A DNA stretch of 64,000 nt from Mycobacterium sp. (GTDB lineage Bacteria > Actinomycetota > Actinomycetes > Mycobacteriales > Mycobacteriaceae). Both the position numbers and the translations under genes were made by a program. The DNA lies in the NCBI GenBank assembly GCA_018882965.1, contig VEQY01000013.1, forward strand, positions 1-64,000, written 5' to 3'. The notes under the pieces are model-generated. The model was not told where the DNA came from. It ran no database searches and worked only from the letters and a program-made list of their open reading frames with translations. Below, in pieces: positions 56,636 to 64,000 of the stretch; position 1 is the first letter of the stretch, and each line of letters begins with the position of its first letter.

Positions 56636-57340
56636 ATGGCGAAACTGGATTACGACACTCTCAACGCTGCCGTCCGGTACGTGATGTTCTCGGTGTTCGC
56701 CGCGCAGCCCGGAGCGCTGGGCTACGACGAGGATTCCCGCGCCGCCGTGATCGACGAGACGGCCACCTTCCTCAAGCAGCAGGAGGACAGCGGGGTGGTG
56801 GTCCGTGGCCTCTACGACGTCGCGGGGATGCGCGCCGATGCCGACTTCATGATCTGGACGCACGCCGAACGGGTCGAGTCGCTGCAGCACACCTACAGCG
56901 ATTTTCGCCGCACCACGACGCTGGGTCGCACGGTCAAGGCGGTGTGGAGTGTAGTCGCGCTGCACCGGCCGGCCGAGTTCAACAAAAGCCACGTGCCGGC
57001 GTTCCTCGCCGGTGAGGAACCGGGCAACTACGTCTGCGTCTACCCGTTCGTGCGATCGCTGGACTGGTACCTGCTGCCCGACGAACAGCGCCGCAAGATG
57101 CTGGCCGACCACGGCATGGCCGCGCGCGCCTACAAGGACGTCCGCGCCAACACCGTCCCGGCCTTCGCGCTGGGGGACTATGAGTGGATCCTGGCCTTCG
57201 AAGCGCCCGAACTGCACCGCATCGTCGACCTGATGCGCGATCTGCGCGCGACCGAGGCACGCCTGCACGTCCGCGAGGAGATCCCGTTCTTCACCGGCCC
57301 GCGGGTGGGTGTCGAGGACCTGGTGAGCCGATTGCCCTGA
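56636..57340 (+). CDS. chdC: Coproheme decarboxylase ChdC (HemQ)
   Basis: 234-residue chlorite-dismutase-fold enzyme turning coproheme into haem b with peroxide, last step of the coproporphyrin route. Catalytic-Tyr segment [17 protein letters not shown], proximal-His segment [19 protein letters not shown], and [20 protein letters not shown] fit ChdC rather than true chlorite dismutase, which has an Arg at the distal site. ATG 56636, six bases after hemY. Ortholog of Rv2676c. Confidence 0.95.
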   Translation: MAKLDYDTLNAAVRYVMFSVFAAQPGALGYDEDSRAAVIDETATFLKQQEDSGVVVRGLYDVAGMRADADFMIWTHAERVESLQHTYSDFRRTTTLGRTVKAVWSVVALHRPAEFNKSHVPAFLAGEEPGNYVCVYPFVRSLDWYLLPDEQRRKMLADHGMAARAYKDVRANTVPAFALGDYEWILAFEAPELHRIVDLMRDLRATEARLHVREEIPFFTGPRVGVEDLVSRLP

Positions 57341-57364
57341 GGGTCAGGCTCGTGCAGCCGCCGG

Positions 57365-57778
57365 TCAGGACGGGGTCAGCCGGAGCGAGATCGAGTTGAT
57401 GCAGTAGCGCTGATCGGTCGGGGTGGGGTACCCCTCGCCGGTGAACACGTGCCCGAGGTGCGAGTGACAGGTCGCGCACAGCACCTCGACGCGGCGCATA
57501 CCCAGCGAGTTGTCCTCGCGCAGCACGACCGCCTCGGAGGTGGCCGGGTCGAAGAACGACGGCCACCCGCAGTGCGATTCGAACTTCTCGCTGCTGTGGA
57601 ACAATTCCGCACCGCAGGCCCGGCAGTGATAGACGCCCTCGGTCTGGGTGTCGGTGTACTCGCCGACGTGCGGCGGTTCGGTGCCGGCCTGGCGAAGCAC
57701 ATGATGCTCGGCCGGAGTGAGCCGTTGGCGCCACTCCGCGTCACTGAGTCGCAGTTTCGGTTCGGGAAGTGTGCTCAT
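57365..57778 (-). CDS. msrB: Peptide methionine (R)-sulfoxide reductase MsrB
   Basis: 137-residue MsrB repairing methionine-R-sulfoxide in proteins. Two zinc CxxC pairs (HCRACGAELF, CATCHSHLGHVF), catalytic Cys in RYCINSISLRL. Cytoplasmic form. ATG 57778 with TAGCGT 6 nt upstream. Ortholog of Rv2674; aftC follows upstream with stops/starts 4 bp overlapped, so both lie in the same direction but msrB has its own start. Confidence 0.97.
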   Translation of the reverse strand: MSTLPEPKLRLSDAEWRQRLTPAEHHVLRQAGTEPPHVGEYTDTQTEGVYHCRACGAELFHSSEKFESHCGWPSFFDPATSEAVVLREDNSLGMRRVEVLCATCHSHLGHVFTGEGYPTPTDQRYCINSISLRLTPS

Positions 57779-59058
57779 GGGCCAACGCTAGCGCGGCGGC
57801 GCTCCGGCGTCATCCATGCCGGGTCGATCCCGTCGTCGAGGCGGCCCTCGGCCTTGGCGTCCAGGTAGCGGAAGTAGAGCACACAGAACACCACGACGAG
57901 CATCAGCGACCAGCCGTAGGTGATCTTCATGTACTCCAGGAATCGCCCGGTGGTCGGCCAGCGCCACATCAGCCAACGATCCATCGTCAGAAATCCGTAC
58001 GCGGCCAGCCATGCCGGCCAGTTACGCAGCACCGAGTTCGGCAGCACCACCGTCATCAGGAAGGGGAACAGCATCATCGAGTAGTAGCCCTGTGCCAGCG
58101 ACAGCACCAGCCAGGAGGCGATCAGCAGCACACCGGAGGACGTCAGCATCCAGAACAGCGGGTCGCGCCGGTGGTAGTAGCGGTAGAGCAGCCACAGGCT
58201 GGCTGCGGCCAGCACCACGAAGAGCAGCCGCAGTGCCACGATCAGCCAGGTGGGCAGTCCGTAGTAAACCCCGTTTCCCAGCACCGAGGAGTTGAAGTAG
58301 TCGCGGGTCGAGAAGATGTAGGGCAGGGTCCGGTCGATGAAGTTGTTCTGGTCGGCGACCAGCGGCCACGCCGCCGCGTTGAACGCCACCGGAATCGCGA
58401 ATGCGGCGGCAAGGGTGCGCCACTGACGGTTGAGCAGCGGCAGCAGCAGTAGCACCGCCAGCACCGGTTTGACCACCAGTGAAAGCCCGATGGCCGCGCC
58501 CGCCAGCCACTGCCGGTCGGTCCGCCCGTCGAGCAGCCAGCGGAAGAACAGCACCTCGGCCAGCAGGATGCACCCGTTGATGTTGGTGAAGATCAGCGTG
58601 TTGGTCACCGACTCGGTGCAGAACATCGCCAGCAGCAGGGCCGGCAGCGCCACCGAGGACAGCGGGAACCTGAACAACCGCACCAGCAGGCATGCGGCGA
58701 TGATCATCGCCACGGTGTTGCAGAAGATGAACACGTTGCGCGAGGCGAACTCGCTACCCATGTAGCCGAACGGCGCCATCAGCAGGGTGCCGCCCGGCGG
58801 ATACAGATAGTGCGGGTCGACGTACTCGAGGTGTTCGTTGTAGACGTCGATCCCGGCCCGGAAGTTGTGCAGCGCGCGGTAGACCGGGGCCCAGTCGTCG
58901 GTGATGTAGCCGTTGGTGGTGAGGACGAAACTGCGGTGGATGATCGACATGATCGCCAGCGGCCACAGCACTGAGCGCAGGACGGCCGACGTACTGGGCG
59001 GACCGGTGCGCGGACGGAACGCAGTGGACAGGACGGCGGCCACGTCCGCACCGTACAC
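57775..59058 (-). CDS. aftC: Alpha-(1->3)-arabinofuranosyltransferase AftC
   Basis: 427-residue polytopic GT87 transferase that adds alpha-1,3 branches to arabinan in arabinogalactan and lipoarabinomannan, using decaprenyl-phosphoarabinose. About ten helices; catalytic Asp pair in NGYITDDWAPVYRALHNFRA, family block HYLYPPGGTLLMAPFG, and C-terminal LKxTYGWSLMLVVVF-like end (MKITYGWSLMLVV). GTG 59058 (VYGADVAAVL) resembles the M. tuberculosis start MYGALV; GTG 59043 is an alternative. Ortholog of Rv2673. Confidence 0.93.
   Translation of the reverse strand: MYGADVAAVLSTAFRPRTGPPSTSAVLRSVLWPLAIMSIIHRSFVLTTNGYITDDWAPVYRALHNFRAGIDVYNEHLEYVDPHYLYPPGGTLLMAPFGYMGSEFASRNVFIFCNTVAMIIAACLLVRLFRFPLSSVALPALLLAMFCTESVTNTLIFTNINGCILLAEVLFFRWLLDGRTDRQWLAGAAIGLSLVVKPVLAVLLLLPLLNRQWRTLAAAFAIPVAFNAAAWPLVADQNNFIDRTLPYIFSTRDYFNSSVLGNGVYYGLPTWLIVALRLLFVVLAAASLWLLYRYYHRRDPLFWMLTSSGVLLIASWLVLSLAQGYYSMMLFPFLMTVVLPNSVLRNWPAWLAAYGFLTMDRWLMWRWPTTGRFLEYMKITYGWSLMLVVVFCVLYFRYLDAKAEGRLDDGIDPAWMTPERRRASVGP
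57785..57790 (-). promoter_or_regulatory. -10 element TAGCGT of msrB (leaderless)
   Basis: TAGCGT with a 6-nt spacer to ATG 57778; it lies within the last codons of aftC. Confidence 0.5.
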
Positions 59059-59075
59059 CCGCGGCGGTCCGGACG

Positions 59076-60644
59076 TCAGGCCGGACAGAAGGTGTCGGTC
59101 GGCGGAGTCTCGCCGGATTCGAGGTACTCCAGCACCGGCGGCAGCGCGCACGGGGAGTAGATGCCCGCGCCGTGCCCGACGCCCTGCCACATCACGCGCT
59201 TGCTGGCAGCCCCGGCGTTGATGATCGCGGCCACGGTGGCGGCCACGCCCTGCACGCCGACGATCGGGTCGTTCTGGACGCCGAGCAGCATGACCTGGAT
59301 CGTGAGTTTCTTGGGATCCTTGGGCGCCGCTCCGCTGGGCCAGTTGAGGCACTTCACCAGGTTGAGCGCGGCGACCGTGCCGAACTGCGGGTAGACCTTG
59401 CCCCAGGCGACGACGAGTTCGCGCACCCGGTCCGGGGTGGGGCGGTTGAGCGCGTCGCTGCAGGTGTTGACGAACTGGCCGTCGGTGTCGCGCAGGGCCT
59501 CAGCCTGATTGATCAGATTGTTGAGCAGGTTGGTGTCCCCGGAGCGGGCCGCGGCCAGCGTGTCGGCCAGTTTGACGGTGTTGGCGATCCGGTCGCCGGT
59601 GGGGTAGCCCAGCGCGGTCACGATCGCGTTGGCCAGGGCGGCCACCGAGGCGCCGCCGGGGCCGCGGCCGGCCCGGGCTGCCGACAGCAGGCCGTCGACG
59701 GCGGCCTTCGGATCCGGGCCCAGTGCGCAGTTGACCGCGACGCACTGGGCGGCGAAGGCGTCCAGTGCGGCCTGCTGACCCTTGACCTGGTCCTCGGCCG
59801 CCGCCTCCGCCCCGATACCGGGCGAGACGGGGGAGTCGAGCACCAGTCGGGCGACCTTCTCCGGGTGCGATCCGGCGTAGGCGAGAGCCACCTGGGCGCC
59901 GTTGCCGACGCCGTAGAGGGCCAGGGCCGGCACGTCCCAGATGCTGCGCAGCCGCTCGAGATCCTCGGCGGCGCGGGCGGTGTCGTACGCGGAGTCGCCG
60001 GGGGCGATGGTGTCGGTGCACCCGGTGGTCGCCGTCGTCGTGATCGCACCCAGGTTGGCCACCGGGTCATCACCCGGCTCGAACTGCGCCTGCTCGCGCA
60101 TCTGACTGCGGTCGAAGGCGTCGCGGCACTCGATCGGGCTCGACCTGCCGATCCCGCGCCGGTCCACCGCGACGATCGGTCGTCCCGTGAGCACTTCGGC
60201 CCCCGACCGCGACAGCCAGACCGGCAACTGCAGCGAGGAGGGGAGGTCCGAGCCCGTGGTGAGGACCAGTGGAGCGGCGTCCGCCGGGGTCTGCACCGAC
60301 CGTGCGCGCACCGCGCCGATGCTCAGGGTGCCGGTGGCACCGCTGATCGGGTCCAGGTCGACGTCGAAGTCGGCGCATTCGAGCACGACGCCGGGAATCG
60401 GCGGGGTGCCGGCGTCGCCGAAAGTCTGGCCGGTGCACTCCCGCCACGGCAGTTCGTTCTTCGGCGCGAGGAGTTCGGGCACGTCGGCCGCCGCGGCGCT
60501 GGTGGTCGGGCCGGCATCCGGGTTGCTGGCGGAGTCGGTGGCAAAGCGGGGGTTGGCGGCCAGCCACGGGGCGCACCCGCTCAGGACGAGCATGGCCGCC
60601 ACCCCCGCGGCGCCCGCGACACCGATCCGGCCCTGGCCACGCAT
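59076..60644 (-). CDS. Secreted alpha/beta-hydrolase-like lipoprotein, likely inactive (Rv2672-like)
   Basis: 522-residue exported lipoprotein: signal with lipobox LSGC near residue 24, then a TAP-like/S33 hydrolase fold with C-terminal GHGAGIYSPCALPPVLEYL. The fold matches the tripeptidyl-aminopeptidase-like family, but the nucleophile elbow reads LALYGVGNGAQVALAYAGSH, where G-x-S-x-G has become G-V-G-N-G, so the catalytic Ser is missing. Six or more Cys suggest disulfides. ATG 60644 with TACTGT 7 nt upstream. Ortholog of Rv2672, annotated as a possible protease; without Ser, binding or chaperone-like roles are more likely. Confidence 0.88.
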   Translation of the reverse strand: MRGQGRIGVAGAAGVAAMLVLSGCAPWLAANPRFATDSASNPDAGPTTSAAAADVPELLAPKNELPWRECTGQTFGDAGTPPIPGVVLECADFDVDLDPISGATGTLSIGAVRARSVQTPADAAPLVLTTGSDLPSSLQLPVWLSRSGAEVLTGRPIVAVDRRGIGRSSPIECRDAFDRSQMREQAQFEPGDDPVANLGAITTTATTGCTDTIAPGDSAYDTARAAEDLERLRSIWDVPALALYGVGNGAQVALAYAGSHPEKVARLVLDSPVSPGIGAEAAAEDQVKGQQAALDAFAAQCVAVNCALGPDPKAAVDGLLSAARAGRGPGGASVAALANAIVTALGYPTGDRIANTVKLADTLAAARSGDTNLLNNLINQAEALRDTDGQFVNTCSDALNRPTPDRVRELVVAWGKVYPQFGTVAALNLVKCLNWPSGAAPKDPKKLTIQVMLLGVQNDPIVGVQGVAATVAAIINAGAASKRVMWQGVGHGAGIYSPCALPPVLEYLESGETPPTDTFCPA

Positions 60645-60651
60645 GCCCACC

Positions 60652-60657
60652 ACAGTA
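60652..60657 (-). promoter_or_regulatory. -10 element TACTGT of the Rv2672-like gene (leaderless)
   Basis: TACTGT with a 7-nt spacer to ATG 60644; supports this start over the GTG at 60653, which lies inside the -10. Confidence 0.55.
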
Positions 60658-60692
60658 GCGAGCAGCTGTCGCAGCCCGGCTCTCGCCGCTGC

Positions 60693-61451
60693 TCAGCCGA
60701 TACCGGTGTAGCGCAGATAGAGATAGCCCTCGTCGTCGGCGAGGGCGTGGCTGCGCCGCATGCGGGTCAGGGTCTCGGCGTCGCCGGCCACAATCCGCAC
60801 CGCGTCCCCTCCGACCAGCACCGGTGCGATCGTCACGCAGAATTCGTCGAGCAGCCCCTGCCCGGCGAACGCACCCAGCAGGCTCGGGCCGCCCTCGGTC
60901 AGGGTCCGGCGCAGCCCGCGCTCAGCCAGCCGGGACAGCGCGACGGCCAGATCCACCCGGCCGGGGTCGGTCCCGGAGCAGTCCAGCACCGCGACGTCCG
61001 CACCCAGCCCGCGGGTGGCGACCGGGACGGCCTGCGCGCACGTGAGCACCAGCGGCGGCACCTCGGAGCCGGCCAGGACCGGCAGCTCGGGTCCGACCGC
61101 GCCGGAGCGGGTGACCACCGCGATCGGGGGCACCTCGGACTGGCCGCGGCCGCGTCGGCGTTCACGCTGGGCGGCCGACATCCGGGCGCCGCCGTAGTTC
61201 TCGGCGCGTGCGGTTCCGGCCCCGACCACGATCACGTCGGCCAGCTCGCGCAGCAGCCCGAAAAGCGTCCGGTCGCCGGGACCGCCCAACCCACCGGACG
61301 TGCCGCCGGTGGTGGCGGCGCCGTCGAGACTGGTGATCGCGTTGCCCCGAACCACGCAGCGACCCGGGTCGGCGGAGTCGGGGAAGGCATACAGAGCGCG
61401 CAGCTGCTCGTCGTCGACCGGCTCGCCGCGGCCGAGCAGTGTGAACCCCAC
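60693..61451 (-). CDS. RibD C-terminal-domain reductase (Rv2671-like)
   Basis: 252-residue NADPH-dependent reductase of the RibD_C/DHFR-like fold. N-terminal ITSLDGAATTGGTSGGLGG, NADPH-binding VIVVGAGTARAENYGGARMS, PPIAVVTRSGAVG, and TLTEGGPSLLGAFAGQGLLD. It lacks the deaminase half of true RibD. The M. tuberculosis ortholog can reduce dihydrofolate and, overexpressed, gives para-aminosalicylate resistance. GTG 61451 with TAACTT 7 nt upstream. Divergent from the ZapE-like gene with overlapping -10 elements. Confidence 0.93.
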   Translation of the reverse strand: MGFTLLGRGEPVDDEQLRALYAFPDSADPGRCVVRGNAITSLDGAATTGGTSGGLGGPGDRTLFGLLRELADVIVVGAGTARAENYGGARMSAAQRERRRGRGQSEVPPIAVVTRSGAVGPELPVLAGSEVPPLVLTCAQAVPVATRGLGADVAVLDCSGTDPGRVDLAVALSRLAERGLRRTLTEGGPSLLGAFAGQGLLDEFCVTIAPVLVGGDAVRIVAGDAETLTRMRRSHALADDEGYLYLRYTGIG

Positions 61452-61458
61452 CGTCAGG

Positions 61459-61464
61459 AAGTTA
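61459..61464 (-). promoter_or_regulatory. -10 element TAACTT of the RibD-domain gene, overlapping the zapE -10
   Basis: TAACTT with a 7-nt spacer to GTG 61451. Shares two bases with the -10 on the other strand. Confidence 0.55.
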
Positions 61465-61468
61465 CAGT
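61463..61468 (+). promoter_or_regulatory. -10 element TACAGT of the ZapE-like gene, overlapping the ribD -10
   Basis: TACAGT with a 6-nt spacer to ATG 61475. The ten bases AAGTTACAGT read as a -10 on both strands and the start codons are only 23 bp apart. Confidence 0.55.
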
Positions 61469-61474
61469 GCCGGG

Positions 61475-62485
61475 ATGGACCGGCTGTGCGACCGGCAACC
61501 CGCGGTGTCCCCGCAGCGCCTGATCGCCCAACTGGTGCCCCCGCCGACCTTCGCCGAAGTCAGCTTCGCCAGTTACCGTCCCGACCCCGCCGAGCCGACG
61601 CAGGCCGCCGCGGTGGCGGCGTGTCTGCGGTTCTGCGACGAGGCGGTGCGTCGTCGCGCCGGTCGGCGCACGCTCTTCGGCCGGCGCGAGACGCTGCCCG
61701 GCGTGGGGCTGTACCTCGACGGCGGGTTCGGCGTCGGCAAGACGCACCTGCTGGCCTCGGCCTACCGGATGCTGCCCGACTCCGCCGAACACCCGCGGGC
61801 CTTCGGGGCCTTCGGTGAGCTCACCCAGCTGGCCGGTGTCTTCGGGTTCGCCGAGTGCATCGAGTTGCTCAGTGATTACACGCTGGTGTGCATCGACGAG
61901 TTCGAACTCGACGATCCGGGTAACACAACGCTGATCTCGCGGCTGCTGTCCCAGCTCGTCGAACGCGGCGTCTCGATCGCCGCAACCTCGAACACGCTTC
62001 CCGAGCAGCTCGGGGAGGGCCGCTTCGCCGCGCAGGACTTCCTGCGCGAGATCAACACGCTGGCCGCCATCTTCACCACCGTGCGCATCGAGGGGCCGGA
62101 CTACCGCCAGCGCGGGCTGCCTCCGGCGCCCGAACCACTCTCGGACGCGCAGGTGGCGGCGCGGGCCGCGCAGTGCCCGGGCGCGACCCTGGACGACTTC
62201 GACGAACTGTGCGCCCATCTGGCCACCATGCACCCGTCGCGCTACCCGGCGCTGGTCGAGGGGGTCTCGGCCGTGCACCTCACCGGAGTCCACCCGCTGG
62301 ACGATCAGAGCGTGGCGCTTCGGCTGGTGTCGTTGACCGACCGGCTCTACGACGCCGGCATTCCTGTGGTCGCCTCCGGGGCCAAGCTGGACACCCTGTT
62401 CCCGCCCGAGATGCTCGCCGGCGGCTACCGCAAGAAGTACCTGCGCGCCACCTCCCGGCTGCTGGCGCTGAGCAATCCCGGTTAG
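61475..62485 (+). CDS. zapE: AFG1/ZapE-type AAA ATPase (Rv2670c-like)
   Basis: 336-residue P-loop ATPase of the AFG1/ZapE family, which in E. coli destabilises Z-rings. Walker A GGFGVGKTHLLASAYRM near residue 88, Walker B region LVCIDEFELDDPGNTTLISR, sensor SIAATSNTLPEQLGEGRF, and FTTVRIEGPDYRQRGL. ATG 61475 is leaderless and shares a 23-bp intergenic region with the divergent RibD-domain gene. Division role in mycobacteria is inferred from E. coli. Convergent with the GNAT gene by 4 bp. Confidence 0.93.
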   Translation: MDRLCDRQPAVSPQRLIAQLVPPPTFAEVSFASYRPDPAEPTQAAAVAACLRFCDEAVRRRAGRRTLFGRRETLPGVGLYLDGGFGVGKTHLLASAYRMLPDSAEHPRAFGAFGELTQLAGVFGFAECIELLSDYTLVCIDEFELDDPGNTTLISRLLSQLVERGVSIAATSNTLPEQLGEGRFAAQDFLREINTLAAIFTTVRIEGPDYRQRGLPPAPEPLSDAQVAARAAQCPGATLDDFDELCAHLATMHPSRYPALVEGVSAVHLTGVHPLDDQSVALRLVSLTDRLYDAGIPVVASGAKLDTLFPPEMLAGGYRKKYLRATSRLLALSNPG

Positions 62486-62988
62486 AGGTCACGACGCATG
62501 ACGAAGTCGTCCTGCATGCTCGTGCCGAGCTGAAACGTTCGCGTTCCGGTCACCTCGAAACCGTGCTTGCGGTAGAACCGCTGCGCGCGCAGGTTGTTCT
62601 GATTGACCCCCAGCCACACGCCGCGCGCCCCGCGCTGCGCCGCCCAGCCGACGCCGGCTTGGATCAGCGCGCCGGCTGCACCGGACCGGTGGTGGGTGGG
62701 CAGCACGTAGATCTTGGACAGTTCGACGTCGGGGTCGGCGTGAACGAGCATGGCGTAGCCGACGACGTCGCCCCCCGCGGACGCGGTCAGCACAAGCCGA
62801 TGCGGGTCGGCGAGGTACCGGCGGAAACAGTGTTCACTGAGGTGCGCGCGAACGAAAGCTGCGATGTCGGCGGCGGCCACCGAGGGCGGACACGCCAACG
62901 GGAAGGTCGCGGCGGCGACCCGGGCCAGTTCGGGGGCCAGCACGGGGGCGTCGACGGCGGCCCCGGCAGTCACCCGCACGGGCGTCAC
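62482..62988 (-). CDS. GNAT family N-acetyltransferase (Rv2669-like)
   Basis: 168-residue acetyltransferase. Acetyl-CoA site LPTHHRSGAAGALIQAGVGW (about 103-122), preceded by beta-strand VELSKIYVL, and followed by WLGVNQNNLRAQRFYRKHGF, the classic GNAT motif with the late NxxAxxFY. Substrate unknown; some relatives acetylate polyamines. GTG 62988. Ortholog of Rv2669. Divergent from the small secreted-protein gene. Confidence 0.9.
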   Translation of the reverse strand: MTPVRVTAGAAVDAPVLAPELARVAAATFPLACPPSVAAADIAAFVRAHLSEHCFRRYLADPHRLVLTASAGGDVVGYAMLVHADPDVELSKIYVLPTHHRSGAAGALIQAGVGWAAQRGARGVWLGVNQNNLRAQRFYRKHGFEVTGTRTFQLGTSMQDDFVMRRDL

Positions 62989-63037
62989 GCCGACGCGCCA
63001 GGCGTCGTCGCTACCGAAAAGACCACGGTGCCGACGT

Positions 63038-63043
63038 TACGAT
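63038..63043 (+). promoter_or_regulatory. Probable -10 (TACGAT) of the small secreted-protein gene
   Basis: TACGAT, with a leader of about 30 nt that contains GAGGGG (63066-63071). Confidence 0.45.
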
Positions 63044-63081
63044 CGTCCGAAGCGCAGGGACAAGCGAGGGGATTGGTGGCC

Positions 63082-63309
63082 ATGACCGGTCGGGCCCGGA
63101 TGGTGATGATCTCCGCTGCCATCGGGCTGTCCTCCGCAGTCGCGCCGGTCACCGCCGTTGCCGCTGACACCTGCCCGCCAGGGCAGATGGAGGACGCCAC
63201 CACGCCCGGGTTCCAGTGCGTCCCGCAATGCCCGTCGGGGACGCTGGTCGATGCCGTGACCGGCGTCTGTGTGGCCGCGCCCGGGGTGCCGCCGCCGCCG
63301 CTGCGCTGA
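63082..63309 (+). CDS. Small exported Cys/Pro protein
   Basis: 75-residue precursor. N-terminal signal peptide (RARMVMISAAIGLSSAVAPV, cleavage likely after AVAA near residue 28), leaving a ~47-residue mature peptide with four cysteines (TCPPGQMEDATTPGFQCVPQ, CPSGTLVDAVTGVC) and a Pro-rich tail VPPPPLR. The two similar CP.G....AT.G..C halves suggest a duplicated mini-motif held by two disulfides. ATG 63082 used; GTG 63076 is possible given GAGGGG 4 nt before it. It sits where Rv2668 lies but is much shorter. Function unknown. Confidence 0.72.
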   Translation: MTGRARMVMISAAIGLSSAVAPVTAVAADTCPPGQMEDATTPGFQCVPQCPSGTLVDAVTGVCVAAPGVPPPPLR

Positions 63310-63351
63310 GCGTCTTTGGGGTTCTCCCGCACCGCCTCTTCCGGGGTTCCA

Positions 63352-63357
63352 TAGACT
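63352..63357 (+). promoter_or_regulatory. -10 element TAGACT of the fadD15-like gene (leaderless)
   Basis: TAGACT with a 6-nt spacer to ATG 63364. Confidence 0.55.
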
Positions 63358-63363
63358 CGGGGC

Positions 63364-64000
63364 ATGGCAGGGCTGCATAAATCCCAAGAGCGTCTCGACA
63401 CGTCCAAGATCGAGAGCCGGGCGGCGTCAGTACCCCGGATGTTCCGTGACCGTGTCGAGGCCACCCCCAACTCCGAGGCGTTCCGCTACCCCGACAACGA
63501 CGGCTGGACCAGCGTGACCTGGCAGCAACTGGGCGATCGGGTCGAACTCATCGCTGCCGGCCTGATCTCGCTGGGTATCAACCCCGAGGACCGGGTCGCC
63601 CTGGCCTCGGGAACCCGCTACGAGTGGGTCGTCGTCGACTTCGGGATCCTGGCCGCCGGGGCGGCCACCACCACGGTGTACCCCACCACCAACGGACCCG
63701 ACGTCGCCTACATCGTGGCCAACTCGGGCAGCCGCATCGTGGTCGCCGAGGACCAGCGCCAGGTCGACAAGCTCATCGCCCACCGGGCCGAGCTGCCCGC
63801 GGTGGAGAAGGTGGTCGTGGTCGAGGGGGCCGGCGACGGGAACTGGGTGATCACCCTCGACGAGCTCGAGCAACGCGGCAAGCAGCTGCTCGCCGATACG
63901 CCGAGCGCCGTCAACGACCGCATCGACGCCATCCGTCCCGACCAGTTGGCGACGCTGATCTACACCTCCGGCACCACCGGCAGGCCCAAGGGCGTCCGGC
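63364..64000 (+). CDS. fadD15: Long-chain fatty-acid-CoA ligase, FadD15-like (partial, runs off window)
   Basis: First 212 residues of an AMP-forming acyl-CoA synthetase; no stop before the window edge. N-terminus MAGLHKSQERLDTSKI, substrate-side WTSVTWQQLGDRVELIAAGL, and the AMP-binding P-loop TLIYTSGTTGRPKGVR at the very end. Activates long-chain fatty acids for lipid synthesis or beta-oxidation. ATG 63364 is leaderless. The most similar M. tuberculosis gene is Rv2187, far from Rv2668, so a rearrangement border lies just before it. Confidence 0.9.
   Translation, partial: MAGLHKSQERLDTSKIESRAASVPRMFRDRVEATPNSEAFRYPDNDGWTSVTWQQLGDRVELIAAGLISLGINPEDRVALASGTRYEWVVVDFGILAAGAATTTVYPTTNGPDVAYIVANSGSRIVVAEDQRQVDKLIAHRAELPAVEKVVVVEGAGDGNWVITLDELEQRGKQLLADTPSAVNDRIDAIRPDQLATLIYTSGTTGRPKGVR

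Overview
The window is about 64 kb of GC-rich actinobacterial chromosome, almost certainly from an environmental or fast-growing Mycobacterium (Mycolicibacterium type). From the ftsK end to about 63 kb the gene order follows, in reverse, the M. tuberculosis H37Rv block Rv2748c to Rv2668 as I remember it. There are clear departures: recA has no intein, there is no PE_PGRS gene or pspN beside the psp genes, and extra genes are present (an F420-type oxidoreductase, a glutamate-type ABC transporter, a three-gene cassette with a P450 next to sigA, and nhaA). After the Rv2668-like gene the order breaks and a fadD15-like acyl-CoA ligase runs off the edge. The region is dense core genome: no stretch over 300 bases lacks a gene, and I saw no tRNA, rRNA, insertion sequence, prophage or CRISPR array.

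Layout. 0-4 kb: ftsK end, argA-type acetyltransferase, pgsA3, then the envelope-stress operon clgR-pspA-pspM behind a SigE-type promoter. 4-8.4 kb: ephG, a glycosyltransferase, DUF3046, recA-recX, LLM oxidoreductase. 8.4-11.8 kb: ABC transporter with a fused binding-protein/permease gene and a five-copy 30-bp repeat ORF bridging its two permease genes. 11.8-20.7 kb: miaB, membrane protein, DUF349, dioxygenase-like protein, miaA, dapF, hflX, fadE20. 20.7-31 kb: LGFP-repeat membrane protein, lexA and chiZ back to back, nrdR, PAC2, sthA, DUF4192, ideR, sigB. 31-38 kb: small conserved proteins, a candidate 6C-like RNA, the P450 cassette, sigA. 38-52 kb: ppgK, suhB, cei, DUF4193, DUF3093, dut, DUF3710, hydrolase, OB-fold, DUF3159, ceoBC, APC transporter, RNA methyltransferase, nhaA, dxs. 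52-64 kb: ribonuclease D type, DUF3000, hemE-hemY-chdC, msrB, aftC, a secreted hydrolase-like lipoprotein, a RibD-domain reductase, a ZapE-like ATPase, GNAT, a small secreted protein, fadD15.

How it works together. Three stress circuits can be read from promoter DNA. Envelope stress: GGGAAC-N17-CGTTG promoters precede both clgR-psp and sigB. DNA damage: LexA boxes and RecA-NDp (PafBC-type) promoters sit together at recA and at the lexA/chiZ divergent region. cAMP: a perfect CRP palindrome lies at the -41.5 position of cei. About a third of the genes have TANNNT 6-8 nt before the start codon, the mycobacterial leaderless pattern; in three cases the -10 begins with the TAA stop of the upstream gene, and in two cases divergent -10 elements share the same TA. 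The most unusual elements are the two-hairpin, two-C6-loop RNA at about 33.1 kb and the repeat ORF at 9.35-9.5 kb.
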